Shown here: positions 1 through 6,118 of the stretch, piece after piece
Layout: the number at the start of each line of letters is the position of its first letter
Numbering within the stretch: position 1 is the stretch's first letter
Notes under the pieces: generated by a model
Told to the model about the DNA's origin: nothing
What the model saw: the letters and a program-made list of their open reading frames with translations, nothing else
Database searches by the model: none
Assembly (NCBI GenBank): GCA_003648845.1
Contig: QMQA01000028.1
Span: forward strand, 1 to 9,362
DNA: 9,362 nt
Reading direction: 5' to 3'
Origin: Candidatus Aerophobota bacterium
GTDB taxonomy: Bacteria > Aerophobota > Aerophobia > Aerophobales > B3-G15
Position numbers and translations under genes: made by a program

Positions 1-1272
1 AGGATGATTGTTGACCCTGAATTTTCTACAGGGAAGGTCCTTGAGCTTACCACTACTGTTGCTCCTCAAAATGCGGCGGTAGTTTTAGGAGAAGAAACAG
101 GAAATCGCATTCTCATTACAGATACTTCCAATCAACTGGATCAGGTTATTCCCGGGGTAACTCTCAACCTTATAAGCAACTCTCCTGATAAAACTGTATA
201 TATTAAAGTGGAAGCTGATATAGAGGGGATTAAACAGTCAATTGCCAACCTTGTAGATGCTTACAATAACCTGATGGATGCCATAAATGCCCAGCAAAGC
301 TATGATGCTGATACCAAGGAGAGGGGAGGGCCTTTATTCGGGAATATAAACTTAACCCATATCCGCAACGAACTTGTTCGAGCAGTTACCGACCCTGTGG
401 AAGGTTCGGTTTCTTTAACCTCCATATTTGAAATCGGGATTACAGCTGACCTTACAGGTCATCTCAATATTGACGATACCAGACTAACCCAGGTTTTAAA
501 TGAGAATCTTGAAGGAGTAAGAGAGCTTTTCTCCTCATCTCAGAATGTAGCTTTATCCTCCTTTGGAACAGGTGTAAGTGCCTCATCAACTTACTCCAGC
601 AATTATAATGTTGAAAGTGTCAACAATGGGGATACCTCTTCGGATAACTGGGGAACTTCTGGAGGAGGGTGGATGGATGGGACTCAATCTGAGTTTCCTG
701 ACTATCTTACTCTCACTTTTGATAGAGTGAGAATTTTAAACAAAGTGGTAATTTATACCCTTGATTCAGCAACTTATCCTGCATCTTCTTATGGAATAAA
801 GAACTATGAGCTTCAGTACTTAACCCCAGGTGGAGACCTCAATGATGATAATGACTGGCAAACCTATACCACCGTTACAGATAACACCGATGGAGTTATA
901 ACCCATTATCTTCCCTCAATTTCTACCCAGGCTATAAGGCTTAAGATAAATGATAGTAATGATGGTGAGTGGTCCAGAATTATCGAATTTGAGGCTTATC
1001 AGAACACAGGAATAGGTGGCAGGTTAAAAAATTGCTTAAGTTCTATTACCGATGCCACAACAGGTCTTATTGCCAGTATAGAAGATAGCTTGCTTTCTCA
1101 AAACGAAGATTATGAGGAAAGAATCGAGGTTCAGGAAAAACTCCTCCAGATGAGAAGAGAAGCACTATGGAGGCAGTTTACCCGGATGGAGCAGTACCTT
1201 GGTATGATGCAGGCTCAAAGTAGCTGGCTTCTTCAACAGATAACCATCATGAATGCTCTTGCCAGTAGATAA
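1..1272 (+). CDS. fliD: Flagellar filament cap protein FliD (HAP2), 3' part, with an inserted discoidin domain
   Basis: FliD forms the cap at the tip of the flagellar filament and helps exported flagellin fold into place. The reading frame is open to the first base of the window and the early residues are FliD interior, so the ATG at position 4 is not the true start; the N-terminal domain lies outside. Counting from that ATG, residues about 22-75 hold the hook-associated motif with VIPGVTLNL (48-56). Residues 75-178 are the first part of the FliD C-terminal domain. Residues about 180-332 are a foreign domain (annotated separately). Residues 336-422 resume normal FliD: GIGGRLKNCLSSITD, GLIASIEDSLLSQ and a long coiled coil ending QFTRMEQYLGMMQAQSSWL. 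Most FliD proteins have only a short loop where the insert sits. fliS follows 21 bases later. Identification is secure from the conserved C-terminus and the neighbours. Confidence 0.95.
   Translation, partial: RMIVDPEFSTGKVLELTTTVAPQNAAVVLGEETGNRILITDTSNQLDQVIPGVTLNLISNSPDKTVYIKVEADIEGIKQSIANLVDAYNNLMDAINAQQSYDADTKERGGPLFGNINLTHIRNELVRAVTDPVEGSVSLTSIFEIGITADLTGHLNIDDTRLTQVLNENLEGVRELFSSSQNVALSSFGTGVSASSTYSSNYNVESVNNGDTSSDNWGTSGGGWMDGTQSEFPDYLTLTFDRVRILNKVVIYTLDSATYPASSYGIKNYELQYLTPGGDLNDDNDWQTYTTVTDNTDGVITHYLPSISTQAIRLKINDSNDGEWSRIIEFEAYQNTGIGGRLKNCLSSITDATTGLIASIEDSLLSQNEDYEERIEVQEKLLQMRREALWRQFTRMEQYLGMMQAQSSWLLQQITIMNALASR
541..999 (+). other. F5/8 type C (discoidin)-like domain inserted in FliD
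   Basis: Residues about 180-332 of the FliD fragment read like a discoidin/CBM32 beta-sandwich. The start, NVALSSFGTGVSASSTYSS, is the typical opening strand of the fold. Then come a Gly/Trp/Asp-rich stretch (NWGTSGGGWMDGTQ, 215-228), a strand DYLTLTFDRVRILNKVVIYTLD (233-254) in which the surface is described as a function of its ligand-facing strands, ELQYLTPGGD, DWQTYTTV, and a closing QAIRLKINDSN with EWSRIIEFEAY (322-332). Family members commonly bind sugars or phospholipid head groups, often with a calcium ion. I cannot see from sequence which ligand, if any, this copy binds. The domain replaces the loop between GVRELFSSS and GIGGRLKN, so FliD is continuous on both sides and in frame. 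Confidence 0.8.
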
Positions 1273-1293
1273 TAGCCCCTATGGAGTGTCTGG

Positions 1294-1680
1294 ATGAAGA
1301 ATCAAGAACTTTTGAAAAAATACAGAGAGATGGAGATCCTGACAAGCCCTCCAGAAAAGTTAATTCTTCTTCTTTACGATGAGGTAATAAAGTGTCTGGA
1401 TCAGGCAAAAACGAAGATAAAGGACAAAGATGTGGAAGAAAGTAACAGGCTCCTTTTAAAAACACAGAGGATTATCCGGGAGTTAATGTGCTCTCTGAAC
1501 CTCAAAATGGGAGAGATTGCTACCCGCTGGTACAGTTTGTATGAGTATATTTACGAAAGATTAATCCAGGCCAACCTTGAAAAAAATCTGGAAATCATTG
1601 AAGAAGTTCTCTCTCTCATTAAGCCATTAAGAGAAGCCTGGGCTAAGGCTATGGAGGTTGCAAATGAAAATCATAATTGA
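1294..1680 (+). CDS. fliS: Flagellin export chaperone FliS
   Basis: FliS is a small cytoplasmic helical protein that binds the C-terminus of newly made flagellin, prevents premature polymerisation and delivers it to the export gate. The 128-residue length is normal for the family. Signature segments are LTSPPEKLILLLYDEVIKCLDQA (16-38), where most members read LTASPEKL(I/V)LMLYDG, then the long helix with RIIRELMCSLNLKMGEIA (59-76), LYEYIYERLIQAN (82-94) and the final LREAW (112-116). The ATG at 1294 follows a GGAG at 1283-1286 with 7 bases between. It lies 21 bases after fliD, the classic fliD-fliS order. Its 3' end overlaps the next gene by 17 bases, which suggests coupled translation. Confidence 0.95.
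   Translation: MKNQELLKKYREMEILTSPPEKLILLLYDEVIKCLDQAKTKIKDKDVEESNRLLLKTQRIIRELMCSLNLKMGEIATRWYSLYEYIYERLIQANLEKNLEIIEEVLSLIKPLREAWAKAMEVANENHN
1653..1657 (+). promoter_or_regulatory. Shine-Dalgarno site setting the start of the gene after fliS
   Basis: GGAGG lies inside the 3' end of fliS. It is 6 bases before the ATG at 1664 but abuts the TTG at 1658, so it supports the ATG as start of the 206-residue protein. Confidence 0.75.
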
Positions 1681-2284
1681 TGGATACGAGGATCTGGTTA
1701 TAGCTGATGAAGGTGAAACACTGGGGGAGTTGCTCTGCCAGCTGGAGGAGTGGATAAGGGATAATGAAAGGGTCATAGTTCAGGTTAAACTGGAAGGGAA
1801 ACCTCTTTCCGAGGAGGATAAGAAAAATCTTTTTGATAAGAAGGTGAGTGAATTTGAAATTCTGGAATTATCCACCACCAACCTCTGGCAGTGGGCTTTT
1901 GGGTCTCTTGAAGAGATAAAGGTTTACCTTCCTGAAATAGCCAGAAAAATGGAAAAGGTAAGTTTTCTTATCCGGCGAGGAGACCACAAAAAAGCCTTCT
2001 TTTTACTGGAAAAATATATGGGTTTATGGGAGAAGGTCAATGAAGTTCTGGCGAAAATAGAGAGGATTTTTGCTCTGGATTATACTAAAATTTTTCTGGA
2101 AGAGGATACTTCTTGCAGAATGGAAGAGATTGTGCAATTTCTGAAACAGGCAAAAAGAGCCATTAACGACGAGGATTTTTTGAACCTTGCAGACATTCTG
2201 GAGTATGAACTTGCCTCTCAAATAAGGGAAGAAAAAAAACTGGTGGAAAAAATCATCAATATATTAAAACATCAGATGAATTGA
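1664..2284 (+). CDS. Uncharacterised flagellar-operon protein, FliT-like position
   Basis: I do not recognise this 206-residue protein. I prefer the ATG at 1664 because GGAGG (1653-1657) sits 6 bases before it; the in-frame TTG at 1658 touches that site directly. The N-terminal 70 residues look like a small alpha/beta unit: a strand MKIIIDG, a helix ETLGELLCQLEEWI (18-31), a strand VIVQVKLEGKPLS (37-49) and a strand FEILEL (64-69), a pattern resembling a beta-grasp fold. Residues 72-206 are almost wholly helical and charged, with no signal peptide or membrane segment, so it is probably cytoplasmic. It overlaps fliS by 17 bases, and maf starts one base after its stop. The position downstream of fliS is where other bacteria carry the FliD chaperone FliT, and the helical C-terminus would fit a chaperone, but I see no FliT signature. 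A role in flagellar assembly or flagellin modification is inferred from context only. Confidence 0.85.
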   Translation: MKIIIDGYEDLVIADEGETLGELLCQLEEWIRDNERVIVQVKLEGKPLSEEDKKNLFDKKVSEFEILELSTTNLWQWAFGSLEEIKVYLPEIARKMEKVSFLIRRGDHKKAFFLLEKYMGLWEKVNEVLAKIERIFALDYTKIFLEEDTSCRMEEIVQFLKQAKRAINDEDFLNLADILEYELASQIREEKKLVEKIINILKHQMN

Positions 2285-2285
2285 T

Positions 2286-4220
2286 ATGAACAGAAATTTT
2301 TTAAAAGAAAATAGAAATGGATTTTATCTTAAAAATTTATCTCTGCTGAAAAAAAAGGGCAAGGTTTGCCTTGTTGAGAAATTAGAGAAAATAAAGTTTC
2401 CTCAAAATGTAGAGATTCTGGAAACAAAAGTTGGTGTTCCCACTTTAAGGGTAAAGAAAAACACAGGCCAGACAATTCTCCTCCACAGTGCCTATGATCC
2501 TTTTAAGGAGGCAAAAAATTTCATAGAAGGTTATAATCTGGAAGATACCCTTTTTCTTATAATTCTGGGATTTGGCCTGGGTTATCATGTGAAGGAAATT
2601 CTTAAAACCTGTCCCTGGCTCAGGTTAATAGCAGTAATAGAGCCACAGGTTTCCCTTTTTAAACTTGCTATTAATCTTCTGGACCTTTCTTCTGTGCTTT
2701 CATCTTCAAAAATAAAGTTAATTTTAGAAGATGACCCTGTCAGAATAAAGGGAGAGATACTTCCCTTGGCAGAGGTTTTTTTAACCGGAAAAACCTCTAT
2801 AATATGCCACAATCCTTATTTTTATCTTCTCGGGAAGGAAGCTTTCAAGATAAAAAAGTCAATTAATGATGCTATTTTCTGGTCCAGAACAAACCTGGTT
2901 ACAAACATAGGAAGGGGAGAGACCTTTCAAAAAAATATACTTACCAACATTCCCCACATAATAAATAATCCGGGAATAAAAAATCTTTTTGGCAAATTTA
3001 AAAAAAGACCTGCTATCTGCGTGGCTGCCGGACCTTCTTTAAACAAAAATGTCCATCTTTTACGAGAGGCAAAGAATAAGGCTTTGATTATCTGTGTTGA
3101 TGCTGCTTTAAGGACAATGCTTGAGCATGGAATAGAGCCTGATATAGTGGTTAGTATAGATTATGGAAAAGGGACAAGGAGCCTTTTTGAGGGGGTAATG
3201 GAAAAGACAGGTAATCTTTTTCTTGCTGCAGATCCTGAGGTTTATCCGGATGTTTTATCTGACTTCAAAGGAAAAAAATTCATCATTAACATTCACAAAC
3301 CTCTCTGTCAGTGGTTGAATGGTTTTATGGAAGATAAGGGTTTTCTGGAAAAAGGAGCAAGTGTGGCTCATGCTGCCTTTTCTCTTGCAAAGGCTTCGGG
3401 GGCAGACCCTATTGTTCTTGTAGGGCAGGACCTTTGTTATCCCGGAGGAGTTACTCATGCAGAAGGAGCAGTTCATCGAAAAAAAGTAGCTATTGGTATA
3501 GATAAAAAGACAGGGAAAAAGTACCTTCTATCAAAGGATAAAGATGGAAGATGGAAAGGCCGGGATTTAATAATGGTTAAGGATATCTACGGGAGGGATG
3601 TTCCAACAAGTCCTGATATGTATTCCTATCTGGTTTATTTTGAAAGATTGATCAGCCTAACAGAAGCAAAGTGCATAGATGCTACAGAAGGAGGAGTCAG
3701 AATAAGCGGGACCGAGCTTATGAGTTTGAGAGAGGTAATTGATAGGTACTGCAGGGAAGAGCTTGGAGTGAGGAAAATCCTGGAAGAAGCAGCAAAAGCT
3801 AAAGAAAAGGTAGATTTAGGAAAGTTAAAAGATGAGGTGGGTAAAGTTATAACAGAGCTAAAAAAGATAAATTTTTATGCCGGACAGGGACAAAAAGTAA
3901 TAAAAAAGCTGTACAGGGAGATTAAACGAAATTCAAATCGTCAGAAAATAGAAGCCCTGGCAGAAGAGTCCAATCAGCTGAAGGATGAAATCGTAAAAGT
4001 TAGACCTTATCTTCGCTCCTTTCTTGAACAGGAGATGTATTCCTACCTTTACCTTGCCCAGAGAAAGACAAATCTAAGACTGGATAAATTTTCCAGAAGA
4101 AAAAGACTTATCAATCAGATAGAAAAGGTAGGAATATTTTACGATGGAGTAAAACAGGCAAGTGAAAAGCTAATCTGTGATTTTCAAACTGCTTTAAATA
4201 ATCTGATTTTAATTGGTTAA
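2286..4220 (+). CDS. maf: Motility-associated factor (Maf/DUF115) flagellin glycosyltransferase
   Basis: Maf proteins transfer CMP-activated nonulosonic acids (pseudaminic or legionaminic type) to Ser/Thr of flagellin in the cytoplasm before export. The 644-residue protein has the family layout. An N-terminal region has HSAYDPFKEAKNFIEG (67-82), LIILGFGLGYHVKEIL (91-106) and IEPQ (118-121). The central DUF115 Rossmann-like domain has CVAAGPSLNKN (245-255), CVDAALRTMLEHGIEPDIVVSID (270-292), KGASVAHAAF (356-365) and GQDLCYPGGVTHAEG (380-394). TEGGVRISGT (467-476) follows, then a helical, Lys/Glu-rich C-terminus (about 485-640). The ATG lies one base after the previous stop with no good Shine-Dalgarno site, so it is probably read by translational coupling. 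The pathway for a matching CMP-sugar begins 630 bases downstream. The donor and acceptor of this copy are inferred from the family and neighbours. Confidence 0.92.
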   Translation: MNRNFLKENRNGFYLKNLSLLKKKGKVCLVEKLEKIKFPQNVEILETKVGVPTLRVKKNTGQTILLHSAYDPFKEAKNFIEGYNLEDTLFLIILGFGLGYHVKEILKTCPWLRLIAVIEPQVSLFKLAINLLDLSSVLSSSKIKLILEDDPVRIKGEILPLAEVFLTGKTSIICHNPYFYLLGKEAFKIKKSINDAIFWSRTNLVTNIGRGETFQKNILTNIPHIINNPGIKNLFGKFKKRPAICVAAGPSLNKNVHLLREAKNKALIICVDAALRTMLEHGIEPDIVVSIDYGKGTRSLFEGVMEKTGNLFLAADPEVYPDVLSDFKGKKFIINIHKPLCQWLNGFMEDKGFLEKGASVAHAAFSLAKASGADPIVLVGQDLCYPGGVTHAEGAVHRKKVAIGIDKKTGKKYLLSKDKDGRWKGRDLIMVKDIYGRDVPTSPDMYSYLVYFERLISLTEAKCIDATEGGVRISGTELMSLREVIDRYCREELGVRKILEEAAKAKEKVDLGKLKDEVGKVITELKKINFYAGQGQKVIKKLYREIKRNSNRQKIEALAEESNQLKDEIVKVRPYLRSFLEQEMYSYLYLAQRKTNLRLDKFSRRKRLINQIEKVGIFYDGVKQASEKLICDFQTALNNLILIG

Positions 4221-4236
4221 GATTAAAAATTTGTCC

Positions 4237-4590
4237 TTATTTTTCTAAAGCGGTTATTCTCTTTTCGTAGTTAAGAAGCCTGTCTGAAATTTTATCTATT
4301 TTTTGTCCAAGCTCCCCTCTCATCTCACCCATCTCTTTCCTGAGCCCATCTTCCATCTGCCTCATTTCCTCTCTCAATTCATCTCTCATCTCACCCATCT
4401 CTTTCCTGAGCCCATCTCTAACCCCAATTATCTCAGCCCGAAGTTCTCCCCTCATCTGAAACATCTCTTCTCTGAGCTCGGTTGCTATTCTATCTATTTT
4501 TTGGTTTAAGCTTTGATGTCCTTCTACAAGAAGGTCCATTTTTCTGCTGATATCTTCTAAAAGGATTTCAAAGCGCTTCTCATCAGACAT
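4237..4590 (-). CDS. Small hendecad-repeat coiled-coil protein, function unknown
   Basis: This 117-residue protein opens with MSDEKRFEILLEDISRKMD and is then a continuous heptad-breaking coiled coil. From residue 27 to 114 it divides without gaps into eight 11-residue units of the form xLRxEMxxMRx, for example DGLRKEMGEMR and ELREEMRQME, with hydrophobic residues at positions 2, 6 and 9 of each unit. Such hendecads form long, nearly straight helices. Similar short proteins with this N-terminus occur in many thermophilic and candidate-phylum genomes as hypothetical proteins; I know of no assigned function. No signal peptide or membrane segment is visible. The start is well supported: GGGGGAG (4597-4603) lies 6 bases upstream of the ATG, and a near-consensus promoter lies further up. 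It is convergent with maf (16-base gap) and divergent from the sugar operon. Confidence 0.85.
   Translation of the reverse strand: MSDEKRFEILLEDISRKMDLLVEGHQSLNQKIDRIATELREEMFQMRGELRAEIIGVRDGLRKEMGEMRDELREEMRQMEDGLRKEMGEMRGELGQKIDKISDRLLNYEKRITALEK
4317..4351. repeat. 35-bp direct repeat, copy 1, in the coiled-coil gene
   Basis: An exact 35-base match to 4383-4417, offset by 66 bases (22 codons, two hendecads). On the minus strand both copies encode GLRKEMGEMR plus flanking residues. It points to recent duplication or slippage inside the coiled-coil gene. Confidence 0.85.
4383..4417. repeat. 35-bp direct repeat, copy 2, in the coiled-coil gene
   Basis: Second copy of the repeat at 4317-4351, identical over 35 bases. 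The 66-base offset keeps both the reading frame and the 11-residue phase of the coiled coil. Confidence 0.85.
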
Positions 4591-4692
4591 TTTGAACTCC
4601 CCCTGGGTTTATCCTGGCCACCTGCAGCTTTACTATAGCTTTGTTAACTTTCCCTGAGTGTAAGCTGTTACCCAGGATTGAGATGAATTCCA
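4591..4692 (-). promoter_or_regulatory. Possible structured 5' leader of the coiled-coil gene
   Basis: About 100 transcribed bases separate the minus-strand -10 element from the start codon. Within them CCTGGGT (minus strand, plus positions 4670-4676) can pair perfectly with ACCCAGG (4602-4608), closing a roughly 60-base loop. The second arm overlaps the last two bases of the GGGGGAG ribosome site (4597-4603), so the pairing could affect translation. I do not recognise a known riboswitch class. The 7-bp pairing is short enough that chance is possible. Confidence 0.3.
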
Positions 4693-4698
4693 GAAAGT

Positions 4699-4727
4699 AT
4701 TATACCACAAGTTTTAACATTTATCAA
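4699..4727 (-). promoter_or_regulatory. Sigma-70 type promoter for the coiled-coil gene
   Basis: Reading the minus strand, TTGATA (4722-4727) is followed after exactly 17 bases by TATAAT (4699-4704), with TGG directly before it giving an extended -10. This matches consensus at 11 of 12 hexamer bases and is the strongest promoter-like site I see in the window. It should start transcription near 4692 and give a leader of about 100 bases. Confidence 0.8.
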
Positions 4728-4737
4728 GCAATCCGTG

Positions 4738-4768
4738 TTGATTTAAATAAAGAACAATCTGGTATAAA
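4738..4768 (+). promoter_or_regulatory. Sigma-70 type promoter with 19-bp spacer for the sugar operon (MerR-style spacing)
   Basis: TTGATT (4738-4743) and TATAAA (4763-4768), with TGG before it as an extended -10, face the MerR-dehydratase gene. The spacer is 19 bases, longer than the usual 17; promoters controlled by MerR proteins typically have 19-20. The -10 region TGGTATAA (4760-4767) is the exact inverted copy of TTATACCA (4700-4707) in the opposing promoter. A short broken dyad (GATT at 4740-4743, AATC at 4756-4759) lies in and next to the spacer, too weak to name as an operator. Control by the downstream MerR domain is inference. Confidence 0.5.
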
Positions 4769-4784
4769 TTTTGCATTTTAAAGT

Positions 4785-4812
4785 TAAAGTATTTTATCCA
4801 CTTTGCCGATAA
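4785..4812 (+). promoter_or_regulatory. Sigma-28 (FliA/SigD) flagellar promoter for the sugar operon
   Basis: TAAAGTAT (4785-4792) and GCCGATAA (4805-4812) match the sigma-28 consensus TAAAGTTT and GCCGATAA at 7 of 8 and 8 of 8 positions. The spacing is one base longer than the commonest arrangement but within the known range. The predicted start lies near 4818-4820, about 30 bases before the ATG at 4850. Sigma-28 drives late flagellar genes such as flagellin, so the site would tie glycan synthesis to filament production. Confidence 0.72.
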
Positions 4813-4849
4813 ATTATAAGTGAGTGAGCAAAATTAAGCGGAGAAGGCA

Positions 4850-6118
4850 ATGGATAATGGATTTCTTAGTATAAAAGAGCTTTGTCAGAGAATAGATGTG
4901 AAACCACATACTCTGAGGTACTGGGAAAAAGAGTTCGGTGATTTTCTTAAACCCTGCAGAAGCAAAGGCGGGCACAGAAGATACGGAGAAGAGGATTTAA
5001 AGGTACTTTTAAAAATCAGGGAGCTTGTAAAGGATAGAGGATATACCATAAAAGGAGCAAGAAAAGTCCTTGGTAGTGGTGAGGTTAACTCCAGAGAGGA
5101 AGAAAATTCCTTAAAAGAGGGAAATTATTTCCAGGGGAAAAAGATACTTATTACCGGTGGAACGGGAACAGTGGGAAGGGAAGTTACAAGAAGATTACTT
5201 TTTTTGAATCCTTCAGTAATCCGCATCTACAGCAGAGATGAAACAAAGCAGTTTGATATGTCCGAGGAGTTTAAAGATGTGGATAATTTGAGATTTTTTA
5301 TAGGAGATGTAAGAGATGCAGAAAGACTGGAGATGGCTATGGAGGAAGTTGATATTGTTTTCCATCTTGCTGCCCTGAAACATGTTGCCTCCTGTGAATA
5401 TAATCCCTTTGAGGCAATTAATACCAATGTATACGGTTCCCAGAATGTGATAAATGCGGCTTTAAAGGTAAATGCAGAAAAGGTCATTTTTACCTCAACT
5501 GATAAGGCGGTAAATCCCACAAGTACCATGGGAGCTACAAAACTTATGGCTGAAAAGCTTTTCACTGCGGCAAATTACTACAAGGGCAGGCGAAGAACAG
5601 TATTTGCCAGTGTCAGATTGGGTAATGTTCTTGGTTCAAGAGGCTCGGTTATTCCCCTTTTCAAGAACCAGCTTTTAAATGGAAAACAAATTACCCTTAC
5701 CAGCAAAAAAATGACAAGGTTTATAATGTCTCTCAGGCAAGCGGTAGATTTTATCTTTAAAGCAAGTTTTTTAGCAAGAGGAGGGGAAGTTTTCGTTCCC
5801 AAGATGCCTGCCGTTAAAATTATAGACCTTGTAGGAGCAATAGAAGATGTTCTGGGGTATAAAAATGGTATTAAGGAAATCGGAGTTAAACCAGGAGAAA
5901 AACTATATGAAGAGTTAATGACCAGAGATGAGGAGAGAAGATCTCTGGAAAGAGATGATATGTATATAATTCTGCCACCAAAACAGCTTAGCAACAGCAG
6001 ATTTTCTTATCCTGGTGCTTACATCTCTAAGGGAAATAACCACTACACTTCGGAAAAAGGGGAATTTTTAGGTAAAGCCGGGATTAAAAAATTTTTACAG
6101 AAGGAGAGTCTGATATAA
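4850..6118 (+). CDS. pseB: MerR-type DNA-binding domain fused to a PseB/CapD-like UDP-GlcNAc 4,6-dehydratase
   Basis: Residues 5-77 are a MerR-family winged helix: SIKELCQRIDVKPHTLRYWEKEF (7-29), wing GGHRRYGEEDL (40-50) and helix TIKGARKVL (66-74). After a charged linker (about 76-95) comes a full-length NAD(P)-binding dehydratase of the Polysacc_synt_2 family: GGTGTVG (103-109), DVRD (153-156), HLAALKHV (172-179), STDKAVNPTSTMGATK (216-231), SVRLGNVLGSRGSVIP (254-269), FVPKMPAVKI (315-324) and KPGEKLYEELMT (347-358). It should dehydrate UDP-GlcNAc at C4/C6, the first step of pseudaminic, legionaminic or related sugar synthesis. The Asp-Lys pair is D218/K219, but the usual Tyr of YxxxK is M227 (K231 kept), as in WbpM/PglF/CapD enzymes rather than classical PseB. 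The pseB symbol is therefore approximate. GGAG (4840-4843) lies 6 bases before the ATG. Both domains share one uninterrupted frame; no start codon with its own ribosome site is evident at the junction. Confidence 0.88.
   Translation: MDNGFLSIKELCQRIDVKPHTLRYWEKEFGDFLKPCRSKGGHRRYGEEDLKVLLKIRELVKDRGYTIKGARKVLGSGEVNSREEENSLKEGNYFQGKKILITGGTGTVGREVTRRLLFLNPSVIRIYSRDETKQFDMSEEFKDVDNLRFFIGDVRDAERLEMAMEEVDIVFHLAALKHVASCEYNPFEAINTNVYGSQNVINAALKVNAEKVIFTSTDKAVNPTSTMGATKLMAEKLFTAANYYKGRRRTVFASVRLGNVLGSRGSVIPLFKNQLLNGKQITLTSKKMTRFIMSLRQAVDFIFKASFLARGGEVFVPKMPAVKIIDLVGAIEDVLGYKNGIKEIGVKPGEKLYEELMTRDEERRSLERDDMYIILPPKQLSNSRFSYPGAYISKGNNHYTSEKGEFLGKAGIKKFLQKESLI

Noticed and set aside
4..6. ATG at position 4 as the true fliD start
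   Set aside because: The frame is open to base 1 and the encoded residues begin inside FliD; the N-terminal FliD domain is missing, so the gene is cut by the window edge.
1247..1465. Minus-strand open frame across the fliD-fliS junction
   Set aside because: It covers conserved ends of two firmly identified plus-strand genes and shows no domain or ribosome site of its own.
4225..4244. Possible terminator between the convergent maf and coiled-coil genes
   Set aside because: The only hairpin is a 6-bp stem of A-T pairs (AAAAAT with ATTTTT) around an 8-base loop, too weak to call an intrinsic terminator.
4303..4509. Plus-strand open frame of 68 codons opposite the coiled-coil gene
   Set aside because: It is the antisense of the hendecad repeat (Pro/His/Leu-rich low complexity), has no convincing ribosome site, and the minus-strand gene has a strong promoter and Shine-Dalgarno site.
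4591..4692. Cyclic di-GMP-I (GEMM) or cobalamin riboswitch in the minus-strand leader
   Set aside because: Short stretches resemble parts of these aptamers, but the GNRA-capped inner hairpin of GEMM and the full cobalamin core are not found.
5227..5994. Two minus-strand open frames inside the MerR-dehydratase gene
   Set aside because: They overlap highly conserved dehydratase motifs in the plus frame, are Ser-rich shadow translations and match no family I recognise.
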